NCBI RefSeq assembly: GCF_020164955.1
Contig: NZ_JAIUHG010000013.1
Location: 1 to 64,000 of the forward strand
Length of the DNA: 64,000 nt
Direction of reading: 5' to 3'
Source of the DNA: Mesorhizobium sp. CA8
Lineage (GTDB): Bacteria > Pseudomonadota > Alphaproteobacteria > Rhizobiales > Rhizobiaceae
This document shows, piece after piece, positions 37,542 to 44,955 of the stretch (the stretch's first letter is position 1; the number at the start of each line of letters is the position of its first letter). A program made the position numbers and the translations under genes. Below the pieces are notes generated by a model. The model was not told the origin of the DNA, did no database searches, and saw only the letters and a list, made by a program, of their open reading frames with translations.

Positions 37542-38396
37542 CTATCCCAGCGTCAGTCCGGCCTTCTTCGCCTCCTCGCGCAGGAACGGCAGGCCGACCT
37601 CGATGACGTCGCGGGGATCTTCTGCCACCGGCCGCCACACGGCGAGACCGCCGGCGATGTCGACATCGACATGGTTCATGCTTTCAAGCGTGATCGCGCC
37701 CTCGTAGCCGATATCGGCGATCGCCTTCATGCAGGCCGCCCAGTTGAGCATGCCGCGCCCCGGCACGCCGCGATTGGCCTCCGACACATGCACATAACCG
37801 AGATAAGGCGCCGCCGCCTCGAAGCCGGAAGCAAAACTCTCCTCCTCGATATGCATGTGGTAGGTGTCGAGATGGATGAAGATGTTATCGGCGCCGACGC
37901 GCTCGATGATGCGCGCCGCGTCGATGCCGCGGTTGATCAGATGCGTCTCGTAGCGGTTGCAGGGCTCGATGCCGAGCTTGAGGCTGCGCGCCTTCGCCGC
38001 CTTCGCCGCCCGTTCGAGGAAGCGGCACATGCCGTCGATCTCCCTTTGCGTCGGCACCCGGCCGGTGGTCTTGCCGATCGTGCCATAGGTGACGCCGCCG
38101 AGCGCTTCCGCACCCACCTCGTTGCAGACCTTGAAGGCCGGCTGCAGGAAGTCGAGCGCCTCGTCCGGCCGCTCGACCACGTCGAGCGCGCGCGGCAGGC
38201 CGAGCGAGGGGATAAGCTGGACGCCGTAGTGATTGGCGAAGCCGCGCGTGCGCTTGGTATCGATCTCCTCGGGGCGAAGCAGCGGGATCTCCATCAGGCC
38301 GATGCCGAGCTCCTTCAGCCGGTCCATCTGCGGCTCTATGCGGGCAAGATCCCAGACAGGCGCGATGGCGAAAGTATGCAGTCCGAAGGTATTCAT
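37542..38396 (-). CDS. Ketose 3-epimerase-like TIM-barrel protein (DTE/allulose epimerase family)
   Basis: 284 aa. The sequence follows D-tagatose/D-allulose 3-epimerases: LGIEPCNRYETHLINRG, FIHLDTYHMHIEEESF, YVHVSEANRGVPGRGMLNW and ITLESMNHVD, which supply the two Glu, Asp and His metal ligands. I chose ATG 38396, one base after the ATPase stop and with GAGG upstream; an ATG 18 bases earlier lacks a site. The adjoining AlsB-like importer fits a pathway for allulose, allose or a related rare sugar. Confidence 0.87.
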   Translation of the reverse strand: MNTFGLHTFAIAPVWDLARIEPQMDRLKELGIGLMEIPLLRPEEIDTKRTRGFANHYGVQLIPSLGLPRALDVVERPDEALDFLQPAFKVCNEVGAEALGGVTYGTIGKTTGRVPTQREIDGMCRFLERAAKAAKARSLKLGIEPCNRYETHLINRGIDAARIIERVGADNIFIHLDTYHMHIEEESFASGFEAAAPYLGYVHVSEANRGVPGRGMLNWAACMKAIADIGYEGAITLESMNHVDVDIAGGLAVWRPVAEDPRDVIEVGLPFLREEAKKAGLTLG

Positions 38397-38397
38397 G

Positions 38398-39174
38398 TCA
38401 GCCTCGTTGCTCATGCGCCGCCGCTGCGGCCGTATCGCCGCCGCCGACGATGCGGCTGACGACTTCGTTCATGTTGGTGTTGGCGGTGACGAGATCGGCG
38501 TCCGCCCTGCCGTGGCGCAGCACGACGATGCGGTCGGTGACCGACAGCACGTCGTTCAGCCGGTGCGAGATCAGGATGACGGCGATGCCCTCCGACCTCA
38601 GCCGCCGGATGAGGTCGAGCACGCTCTGCACCTCGCGCACGGCCAGCGCCGCAGTCGGCTCGTCCATGATGACGAGCTTTGGATTGAAGGTGAGCGCACG
38701 CGCGATCGCCACCGTCTGCTGTTGGCCGCCGGAGAACGAACCGACCGATCGGTTTATTGACGGCAGATGCGCGCCCAGCCGCTCAATCATTTTCGCAGCC
38801 TGACGATCCATCTCGCTTTTGTCGACGAAGCCCGGGACTAGGCCGAGCAACTTTTTCGTCGGTTCACGTCCGAGGAAGATGTTCGAGGCCACGTCCTGCT
38901 GTTTGGCCAGCGACAGGTCCTGGTAGATCATCTCGATGCCGAGACGGCGGCGCTGGCCGGGATCCAGCGCCAGTATGTCCTTGCCATCGAATTCGATCGA
39001 GCCGGTGTCTGCGCGGTAGATGCCGGTGATGGTCTTCATCAGCGTCGACTTGCCGGCGCCATTGTCGCCGACCAGCCCGACCACCTCGCCGGCCGCGACC
39101 GAAAGATCGACACCATGCAAAACATCGACCGCGCCAAAACTCTTGCGGATGCCACGAAGCGAAAGCAGGGTCAT
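38398..39174 (-). CDS. Sugar ABC transporter ATP-binding protein, single NBD (FrcA type)
   Basis: 258 aa with Walker A GDNGAGKSTLMK, Q-loop IYQDLSLAKQQ, signature SFSGGQQQTVAIARA, Walker B LVIMDEPTAAL and H-loop LISHRL. All motifs look functional. It overlaps the permease stop by ATGA at 39171-39174. It forms the motor of the importer encoded at 39171-41220. Confidence 0.93.
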   Translation of the reverse strand: MTLLSLRGIRKSFGAVDVLHGVDLSVAAGEVVGLVGDNGAGKSTLMKTITGIYRADTGSIEFDGKDILALDPGQRRRLGIEMIYQDLSLAKQQDVASNIFLGREPTKKLLGLVPGFVDKSEMDRQAAKMIERLGAHLPSINRSVGSFSGGQQQTVAIARALTFNPKLVIMDEPTAALAVREVQSVLDLIRRLRSEGIAVILISHRLNDVLSVTDRIVVLRHGRADADLVTANTNMNEVVSRIVGGGDTAAAAAHEQRG

Positions 39175-40163
39175 ACGCGCGACTCTTTCCGCACCTGGTA
39201 CTGGTCGATGAAGACGGCGAGGATCAGCACCGCGCCGATCGCCATCTGCTGGTAATAGGATTGCACCGCAAGCAGCGTCAGCCCGTTCTGCAAGACGCCC
39301 ATGATCAGCGCGCCGATCATCGTGCCGAGGATCGAGGCGCGGCCGCCGAACAGGTTGGTGCCGCCGATGATAGCCGCCGTGATCGCGGTAAGCTCGTAGT
39401 TGATGCCGGCGGTCGGATCGCCGGCATTGACGCGGGCGGTGAAGAGCAGGCCGGCGAGCCCGGCAAGCGCGCCGGACAGCGTGTAGATGATGCGGCGGTG
39501 ATGCTCGACGCGGATGCCGGCCGCGCGGGCAGCCCCTTCACTGTCCCCCAGCGCCAGCGTGTGTCGGCCGAAGCGCGTATAGGCGAGCACCGCATGCGCG
39601 ACGATTGCCGTCAGCACGAAGATGATGACCGGCATAGGGACACCGAAGGGCCGGCCCTGGCCGATATAGACGATCTCGGGCGGCAGTCCGTAGATTGCCC
39701 TGCCCTTCGAGATGACCAGCGCCAGCCCGCGCGCAAGACCCAGCATGCCGAGCGTGACGATGAAGGCCGGCACGAAGGCACGGGTGACCAACTGGCCGTT
39801 TATGTAGCCGGCGATCCCGCCGGCCAGAATGCAGGCGATTACTGCGAAGACCGATGGCCAGCCGAGATTGACCGCGACGAAAGCGCCCGCGACCCCGGCC
39901 AGCCCCATGACCGAGCCGAGCGACAGGTCGAGCCCGCCCGAGCCGATGACGAAGGTGGCGGCGATCGCCAGCACGCCGATCGTCGAGGTGGCCAAAAGGA
40001 TGTTGAGGAAATTGCTGAGCGACAGGAAATACGGTGACAGCAGCGCCATCGCCGTGCTCAGCGCCAGAAGCACCACCAGCGACTCCAGCCTGATGTGGAG
40101 CCTTTCGACGGATGCGCGCTGCACCCGAGCCCAGAAGCCGGGCTGCGTCGTTTCGGAAGCCAT
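39171..40163 (-). CDS. Sugar ABC transporter permease (RbsC/AlsC type)
   Basis: 330 aa with CUT2 permease signatures VIGSGGLDLSLGSVMGLAGV and AAIIGGTNLFGGRASILG, and a hydrophobic C-terminus YQQMAIGAVLILAVFID. GAGG lies ahead of the ATG at 40163. It follows the binding-protein gene by 67 bases and is coupled to the ATPase gene. Confidence 0.92.
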   Translation of the reverse strand: MASETTQPGFWARVQRASVERLHIRLESLVVLLALSTAMALLSPYFLSLSNFLNILLATSTIGVLAIAATFVIGSGGLDLSLGSVMGLAGVAGAFVAVNLGWPSVFAVIACILAGGIAGYINGQLVTRAFVPAFIVTLGMLGLARGLALVISKGRAIYGLPPEIVYIGQGRPFGVPMPVIIFVLTAIVAHAVLAYTRFGRHTLALGDSEGAARAAGIRVEHHRRIIYTLSGALAGLAGLLFTARVNAGDPTAGINYELTAITAAIIGGTNLFGGRASILGTMIGALIMGVLQNGLTLLAVQSYYQQMAIGAVLILAVFIDQYQVRKESRV

Positions 40164-40230
40164 CTTGCCTCGCTGTTCGCAAAAAAGTTGGCTGGCGCAG
40201 GGTAGACCCGCGCCAGCCTGTCCGGGAGGA

Positions 40231-41220
40231 CTATTTCACATATTGCAGCATCGGCTCCTTGCCGGCGTCGAGCACGTCCTTGGTCAGCACCAAAGTCGGC
40301 ACGGCGATGCTTTCCGGAACCTTCTCGCCGCCGAGCGCCTTCTTGACGTTCTCCACCGCCTGCTTGCCCACGAGATAGGGAAGCTGCGCGACAGAGGCGT
40401 TGAGGCGGCCCTCCTTGATCGACTTCACCGCATCGACATTGCCGTCGACGCCGATGATCGTCACCTGAGAACCCTTGCCCGCCGCATAGACCGATTCCAC
40501 CGCGCCAAGCGCCATGCCGTCATTCGCGCAGAAGATGGCGACGAGATCGGGATGCGCGGTCAGCGTGTCGGTGGCGATCGAGGCGGCCTTGCCGCGATCC
40601 CAGTCGCCCGGCAGCGAGGCGACGATTTCAAGGCCGGGCGCCAGTTCCTTCAGCTTGTCGGCAAAGCCTTTGGCGCGCTTCTCGCCGGTGATGTTGCCGG
40701 AGAGGCCTTCGATCACCAGCACCGGACCTTTGGCGTCCTTGCCGAGCTTGTTGGCGAGATATTCCGCACCCTGCGCGCCGGCGGCGATGTTGTCGGAGCC
40801 GATATGGAAGGTGACCTTGACGCCTTCCTTGTCGAGCACCGCCTGGTCGAGATTGTTGTCGAGATCGACGATCTTGATGCCGGCCTCCTGCGCCGACTTC
40901 AGGCAAGGCAGAAGATTGGTCGAGTTGATGGCGGCAGTGATCATCGCCACCGGCTTGCGCTCGAGCATGGTGTTGCAAAGGTTGAGCTGCGGCTCGGCCG
41001 CTTGGTCGCTCTCGGCCGCCTGCTGGAAATATTTAACCCCGGCTTCCTTCGCGCCGTCCGCGACGCCTTGCGCCATCGCGCCCCAGAACGGGTTGGCCAG
41101 CGTCTTCATCAGCACGCCATATTCGCCGTCCTCGGCCTTGGCGACGCCGACGGCGGAGAACGCAAGCGCGACGCCTACGGCAAGTGTAAATCGATTTATC
41201 TTCAAGAAATGCGATATCAT
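40231..41220 (-). CDS. D-allose/allulose-type periplasmic binding protein (AlsB-like)
   Basis: 329 aa with a Sec signal (NRFTLAVGVALAFSAVGVAKA). The mature sequence tracks E. coli AlsB closely as I remember it: EYGVLMKTLANPFWGAM, GSDNIAAGAQGAEYLANKLG, VIEGLSGNITGEKRAKGF, DWDRGKAA and AIFCANDGMALGAV. This makes a rare aldo- or ketohexose the best ligand guess. ATG 41220 has GGAGG upstream. The coding start contains a perfect palindrome TAAATCGATTTA (41187-41198) that recurs in front of the LacI gene. Confidence 0.9.
   Translation of the reverse strand: MISHFLKINRFTLAVGVALAFSAVGVAKAEDGEYGVLMKTLANPFWGAMAQGVADGAKEAGVKYFQQAAESDQAAEPQLNLCNTMLERKPVAMITAAINSTNLLPCLKSAQEAGIKIVDLDNNLDQAVLDKEGVKVTFHIGSDNIAAGAQGAEYLANKLGKDAKGPVLVIEGLSGNITGEKRAKGFADKLKELAPGLEIVASLPGDWDRGKAASIATDTLTAHPDLVAIFCANDGMALGAVESVYAAGKGSQVTIIGVDGNVDAVKSIKEGRLNASVAQLPYLVGKQAVENVKKALGGEKVPESIAVPTLVLTKDVLDAGKEPMLQYVK
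41187..41198. promoter_or_regulatory. Probable LacI operator inside the binding-protein gene
   Basis: TAAATCGATTTA is a perfect 12-bp palindrome located 22-33 bases inside the AlsB-like gene, in the signal-peptide codons. Near-identical copies stand between the LacI gene and the divergent dehydrogenase gene (42412-42423). Such AT-rich palindromes are rare in this GC-rich window, and LacI proteins bind this kind of central CG palindrome. Confidence 0.55.
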
Positions 41221-41281
41221 TCGATCCTCCATTCGATTCTTGGCGCCGGATGCCACGGCCAGGGCCGGCGCATGCTTCCGC

Positions 41282-42358
41282 TCACGACAATGGGGGCTGT
41301 TGTCGATCTCCTCCCCCGGAATGCGGGCCGTTGCCTGGCGAGCCAACGGATTCCCGCATCAACACCTGGCAGGGCTCGAGCCGCGCCGCGGGTGGTCCCG
41401 CATCACCCTCGACCCTGCGAAACAAAAGGTTCATCGCCTCGCTGGCGATCTGGCGCACCGGCTGCACCACGGCCGCGATCGCCGGCCATGTCACCTGCAT
41501 CCATTCGGCGTCGTCGAAGCCGACCAGCGAGATATCGTTCGGGCAGTGCCAGCCGCGGCGGCGGAATTCGGACAGCGCGACAAGCGTGCCCTTCAAAAGC
41601 AGCGAATAGACGGCGGTCGGCCTCTCGCCTCTCCCGAAATAGTCGCGCAGCGAAGATCGCAGCGGCTCGACGCTGACTTCCGAGGTGATGACGTCGATGC
41701 GTGCCGACGGGTTGAGCGCCAGCGCCTGGCTGCGAAAACCTTCCAGGCGCGCCCGCACCGTCGCCGCCTGCTCGGCAAGGCCGATGACCAGAATATGGCT
41801 GTGCCCATTGCCGATCAGCATCCGCGCCACTTCGGCGCTGGCGGCGAAACTATCGGCCGAGACCGTGTCGAAAGCGTCGTCGGACAAGACACGGTCGATC
41901 AGCACGCCGGTCATGCCGTGGGCTTTCATGAAGGCAGCCGCCGGCCCGTGCTCATTGCGCACCGGCGCCAGCACCACGCCGGCAACGCGCCAGTCATGCA
42001 TGCGGGCGAGGATCTCCTTCTCGCGCGCCTCCGATTCACGGCTCGATGCCGCGACGAGCGTATAGCCGCGCTGCTCGGCAAGGCCTTCCAGCTCGGTGAC
42101 CATCGAACCGAAGAACTCGCTTTCGAATTCCGGCATGATGGCGCCGATGATGCGGCGCTTGGCCCTGCGCATGTCGGACGCCAATGGATCGACGCGGTAG
42201 CCCAGGCGTTCGACGGCATCGAAGACGCGCTGCGCGTTTTCAGGCTTCACCGTGATGACGCCGGCCAGCACCTTGGAGACGGTGGCCGCGGACACGCCGG
42301 CATGGCTTGCCACGTCATGGATCGACGGACGCCGCTGCCGGGCTTCCTGTTGCGCCAT
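41282..42358 (-). CDS. LacI-family transcriptional regulator
   Basis: 358 aa. LacI HTH at the N-terminus (SIHDVASHAGVSAATVSKVLAGVITVKPENAQRVFDAVERLGY) and a type I periplasmic-binding sensor domain (IIGAIMPEFESEFFGSMV, GVLIDRVLSDDAFDTVSADSFAASAEVARML, ISLVGFDDAEWMQVTWP). ATG 42358 has GGGAGGAAG upstream; the 42 extra residues of the frame are rejected. It precedes the AlsB-like importer genes on the same strand by 61 bases and is divergent from a dehydrogenase gene, and probably represses both. Confidence 0.92.
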   Translation of the reverse strand: MAQQEARQRRPSIHDVASHAGVSAATVSKVLAGVITVKPENAQRVFDAVERLGYRVDPLASDMRRAKRRIIGAIMPEFESEFFGSMVTELEGLAEQRGYTLVAASSRESEAREKEILARMHDWRVAGVVLAPVRNEHGPAAAFMKAHGMTGVLIDRVLSDDAFDTVSADSFAASAEVARMLIGNGHSHILVIGLAEQAATVRARLEGFRSQALALNPSARIDVITSEVSVEPLRSSLRDYFGRGERPTAVYSLLLKGTLVALSEFRRRGWHCPNDISLVGFDDAEWMQVTWPAIAAVVQPVRQIASEAMNLLFRRVEGDAGPPAARLEPCQVLMRESVGSPGNGPHSGGGDRQQPPLS

Positions 42359-42411
42359 TGACTTCCTCCCGAAGGCAGGCAGCCGATCAGCCACCTCGCC
42401 ATTCCAATCGA

Positions 42412-42441
42412 TAAATCGATTTTTCGTTCTTGTAAATCGTT
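42412..42441. promoter_or_regulatory. Probable LacI operators between regulator and dehydrogenase genes
   Basis: TAAATCGATTTT at 42412-42423 differs by one base from the intragenic palindrome at 41187, and a related TAAATCGTTT follows at 42432-42441. They sit 53-83 bases upstream of the LacI gene and 64-93 bases upstream of the divergent dehydrogenase, where they could control both. Confidence 0.5.
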
Positions 42442-42504
42442 TCACCGGGAGTAAGACTGGAAAGAAGTGATTGACGCGACCCAATCGTGTCCCGGGAGGA
42501 AAAC

Positions 42505-43536
42505 ATGTCCGACAACACCTTGCCGCTGGTGATCAGCGCACCCGAACCGCGCACGCTCGACCTGATCTTCACGCCGCCGCAACTGGCACGCCTGCGCAGC
42601 CACTATCGCATTGTCGAGACCACGCCGGAAGACGTTTCCGCCCTACCCGCCGAAACTTTGGCCGAGGCGCGTTACATCATCGGCCAACCGCCGATTTCCT
42701 CCGACACGCTGGAAAAGCTGAAGGCGCTGCGCTGCATCTTCAACGTCGAGACCAACCTCCTCAACAACATGCCCTATGAGACGCTGTTCGCACGCGGCAT
42801 CCATGTCGTTACCACCGGGCTGGTCTTTGCCGAACCGGTGGCGGAGCTTGGCCTCGCCATGGCGCTGAACCTAGCGCGCAACATTGTCGACGCTGACCTC
42901 GCTTTCCGGCAGGGCAAGGAACTGTGGGGCGGCGACGGCAACCAGACTGCGCGGCTTCTCTCCGGCGCCGATGTGGGCATCATCGGCTTCGGCGACCTCG
43001 GCCGCGCGCTCAACCGCCTGCTGACCGGTTTTCGCACACGCACCAAGGTCTATGATCCGTGGCTGCCGCCGTCGATCCTGGTCGACAATGGCGTCGAGCC
43101 GGCCTCGCTGGACGAGGTGCTGTCGCAAAGCGATTTCGTTTTTGTGGTCGCTTCCGTCACCAGCGAGAACCAGGGCTTTCTCGGCGCGGACTCCTTTGCC
43201 AAAATGCGCAAGGGCGCGGCCTTCATCCTGCTCAGCCGCGCCGGCGTCGTCGATTTCCCGGCATTGATGCAAGCGGTGAAGAGCCGCCACATCGTCGCCG
43301 CAAGCGACGTCTTCCCGGAGGAGCCGCTGGCCAAGGACCATCCCGTCCGCACCCTCCCCGGCTTCCTGCGTTCGGCGCATCGCGCCGGCGCGCTCGACAT
43401 CGCCTTCAAGCGCATGGGTGACATGGTGCTGGAGGACATGGACCTCATCGACCGCGGCCTGCCGCCGCTGCGCTCCAAGCGCGCCGAACGCGAAACGGTG
43501 TCGCGCATGCGCTCCAAGCCGGTCGACAGGAATTAG
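42505..43536 (+). CDS. D-isomer-specific 2-hydroxyacid dehydrogenase family protein
   Basis: 343 aa. NAD-binding domain with VGIIGFGDLGRALNRLL. The catalytic residues of the family can be placed: Arg in ILLSRAGVVDFPAL, Glu in DVFPEEPL and His in RSAHRAGALDIAF. ATG 42505 has GGGAGGAAA upstream; a GTG 18 bases earlier overlaps that site. Divergent from the LacI gene and sharing its operator region, it may act on a sugar-derived 2-keto or 2-hydroxy acid from the same pathway. It converges with the FadR-type gene, 16 bases apart. Confidence 0.9.
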   Translation: MSDNTLPLVISAPEPRTLDLIFTPPQLARLRSHYRIVETTPEDVSALPAETLAEARYIIGQPPISSDTLEKLKALRCIFNVETNLLNNMPYETLFARGIHVVTTGLVFAEPVAELGLAMALNLARNIVDADLAFRQGKELWGGDGNQTARLLSGADVGIIGFGDLGRALNRLLTGFRTRTKVYDPWLPPSILVDNGVEPASLDEVLSQSDFVFVVASVTSENQGFLGADSFAKMRKGAAFILLSRAGVVDFPALMQAVKSRHIVAASDVFPEEPLAKDHPVRTLPGFLRSAHRAGALDIAFKRMGDMVLEDMDLIDRGLPPLRSKRAERETVSRMRSKPVDRN

Positions 43537-43552
43537 TTTCGAACAGGGCTGC

Positions 43553-44227
43553 CTAAAGCGTCCCGAGCCGAAGCGCGTCGCGCGCGATTTGCCAGGCCGT
43601 CTCCACATGCCGCCGCGCCGCCGCCTCCGCCGCTTCCGGCTTGCGCGAACGGATCGCATCCATTATCGCGTGCATTTCGGCGATCGCCGGCTCGCGGCGG
43701 TTCTGCGACAGGATTGTCATCGAACGCAGCTGGTTGATGCGCACATTGAGACCGGTGACGATCTCCCAGGCTATGCGCTTGTCGGCGGCTTCGAAGAGCA
43801 CCTCATAGAAGCTCGCCGTCGCCCGCATCACCTCGGCCGGCACGCCCGACGCCCACGCCTCGAGCAGCTTTGCCAGCGCCGCATCGAGCAGCGCGATCTG
43901 ACCGTCGGTGGCCGATGTGGCGCAGGCCTTCGCCGCAATGCCCTCCAGCAGCGCGCGCAACTCGTAGATCTCGTCGGTCCGGCCAAGATCAGGCTTTGCC
44001 ACGGCCGGCCCATGTCCAGGTATCATCTGCACCAGGCCTTCGGCCTCCAACTGCCGCAGCACCTCGCGCACGACCGAACGGCTGACCCCGAGCTGGTCGC
44101 ATAGCGGCCGCTCGACCAGCCTTTCGCCGGGCTGGAAATGGAAATCCATGATTGCCTCGCGCATGCGCTCCAGCGCCAGTGTCCTCAACGTCTTGGCGGA
44201 GCGGTCTATGCGAAGCGTGTCAGCCAT
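43553..44227 (-). CDS. GntR/FadR-family (FCD) transcriptional regulator
   Basis: 224 aa. Winged helix at about 10-75 (ALERMREAIMDFHFQPGERLVERPLCDQLGVSRSVVREVLRQLEAEGLV) and an FCD ligand domain with the metal-type pattern of ELRALLEGIAAKACA and RRHVETAWQIARD. AGGAAAA precedes ATG 44227; the 22 upstream residues of the frame are rejected. It is divergent from the eight-gene plus-strand operon that starts with the DUF1185 gene. A perfect operator palindrome lies at that operon's promoter. Confidence 0.9.
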   Translation of the reverse strand: MADTLRIDRSAKTLRTLALERMREAIMDFHFQPGERLVERPLCDQLGVSRSVVREVLRQLEAEGLVQMIPGHGPAVAKPDLGRTDEIYELRALLEGIAAKACATSATDGQIALLDAALAKLLEAWASGVPAEVMRATASFYEVLFEAADKRIAWEIVTGLNVRINQLRSMTILSQNRREPAIAEMHAIMDAIRSRKPEAAEAAARRHVETAWQIARDALRLGTL

Positions 44228-44274
44228 TTTTCCTGAATCCCTAGCCTGATCACAAAAACAGATTCCATGACGGA

Positions 44275-44313
44275 TTGACAAGGCATGCGGCACCCCATAG
44301 CATGGTATACCAT
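44275..44313 (+). promoter_or_regulatory. Promoter with FadR-type operator for the DUF1185 operon
   Basis: TTGACA (44275-44280) is followed after 17 bases by TAGCAT (44298-44303). The perfect palindrome ATGGTATACCAT (44302-44313) overlaps the -10 box and predicted start point; its core TGGTATACCA fits the operators of FadR-subfamily GntR proteins. This arrangement suggests repression by the divergent regulator. Confidence 0.6.
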
Positions 44314-44367
44314 AAGATGATACACAAATCGATGCGGCCGCGAGCGGCTCCCATCCCGAGGACTTTC

Positions 44368-44955
44368 ATGCAGCCGGCCATCCGCAAGATCGTCACCTAT
44401 ACCGAGAACACCCTGATCGAGGGCGGCAAGACGGCCCCGCGGCCGCTGCGCCTGATCGGCGTCGCCGCGGTGCTCACCAACCCGTGGGCAGGCCGCGGCT
44501 TCACCGAGGACCTCTCGCCCGAGATCCGCGCTTTCGCGCCGGTGCTCGGCGAAACGCTGACCAATGAGATCATCGGCGTGGCGGGTTCGGGCGAGGCCAT
44601 CGAAGGCTACGGCAAGGCCGCCATTTGCGGCACATCCGGCGAGGTCGAGCATGCTTCGGCGCTGATCCACACGCTGCATTTCGGCAACCACTATCGCCGC
44701 GCTGTCGGCGCCAAGACCTATCTCGCCTTCACCAATCTGCGTGGCGGTCCGAACACGCCGATCATGATCCCGCTGATGGACAAGAACGACGAAGGCCGCC
44801 GCTCGCATTACCTGACGGTGCATTTCCAGATCGGCGACGCGCCGGCTCCGGACGAACTGGTCGTGGCGCTCGGCGCATCGATCGGCGGCCGCCCGCATCA
44901 CCGGATCGGCGATCGGTACCAGGATCTGAGGGAGCTCGGAGATCTGCATGGCTGA
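44368..44955 (+). CDS. DUF1185 (amino acid synthesis family) protein
   Basis: 195 aa. Sequence blocks such as RPLRLIGVAAVLTNPWAGRGFTEDL, CGTSGEVEHASALIHTLHFGNHYR and TKTYLAFTNLRGG-like KTYLAFTNLRGGPN belong to DUF1185, a family annotated as 'amino acid synthesis' without a proven reaction. GAGGACT lies before ATG 44368. It is the first gene of an operon with hydrolase, flavin reductase, monooxygenase and aldehyde dehydrogenase functions. It overlaps the next gene by 8 bases. Confidence 0.85.
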   Translation: MQPAIRKIVTYTENTLIEGGKTAPRPLRLIGVAAVLTNPWAGRGFTEDLSPEIRAFAPVLGETLTNEIIGVAGSGEAIEGYGKAAICGTSGEVEHASALIHTLHFGNHYRRAVGAKTYLAFTNLRGGPNTPIMIPLMDKNDEGRRSHYLTVHFQIGDAPAPDELVVALGASIGGRPHHRIGDRYQDLRELGDLHG

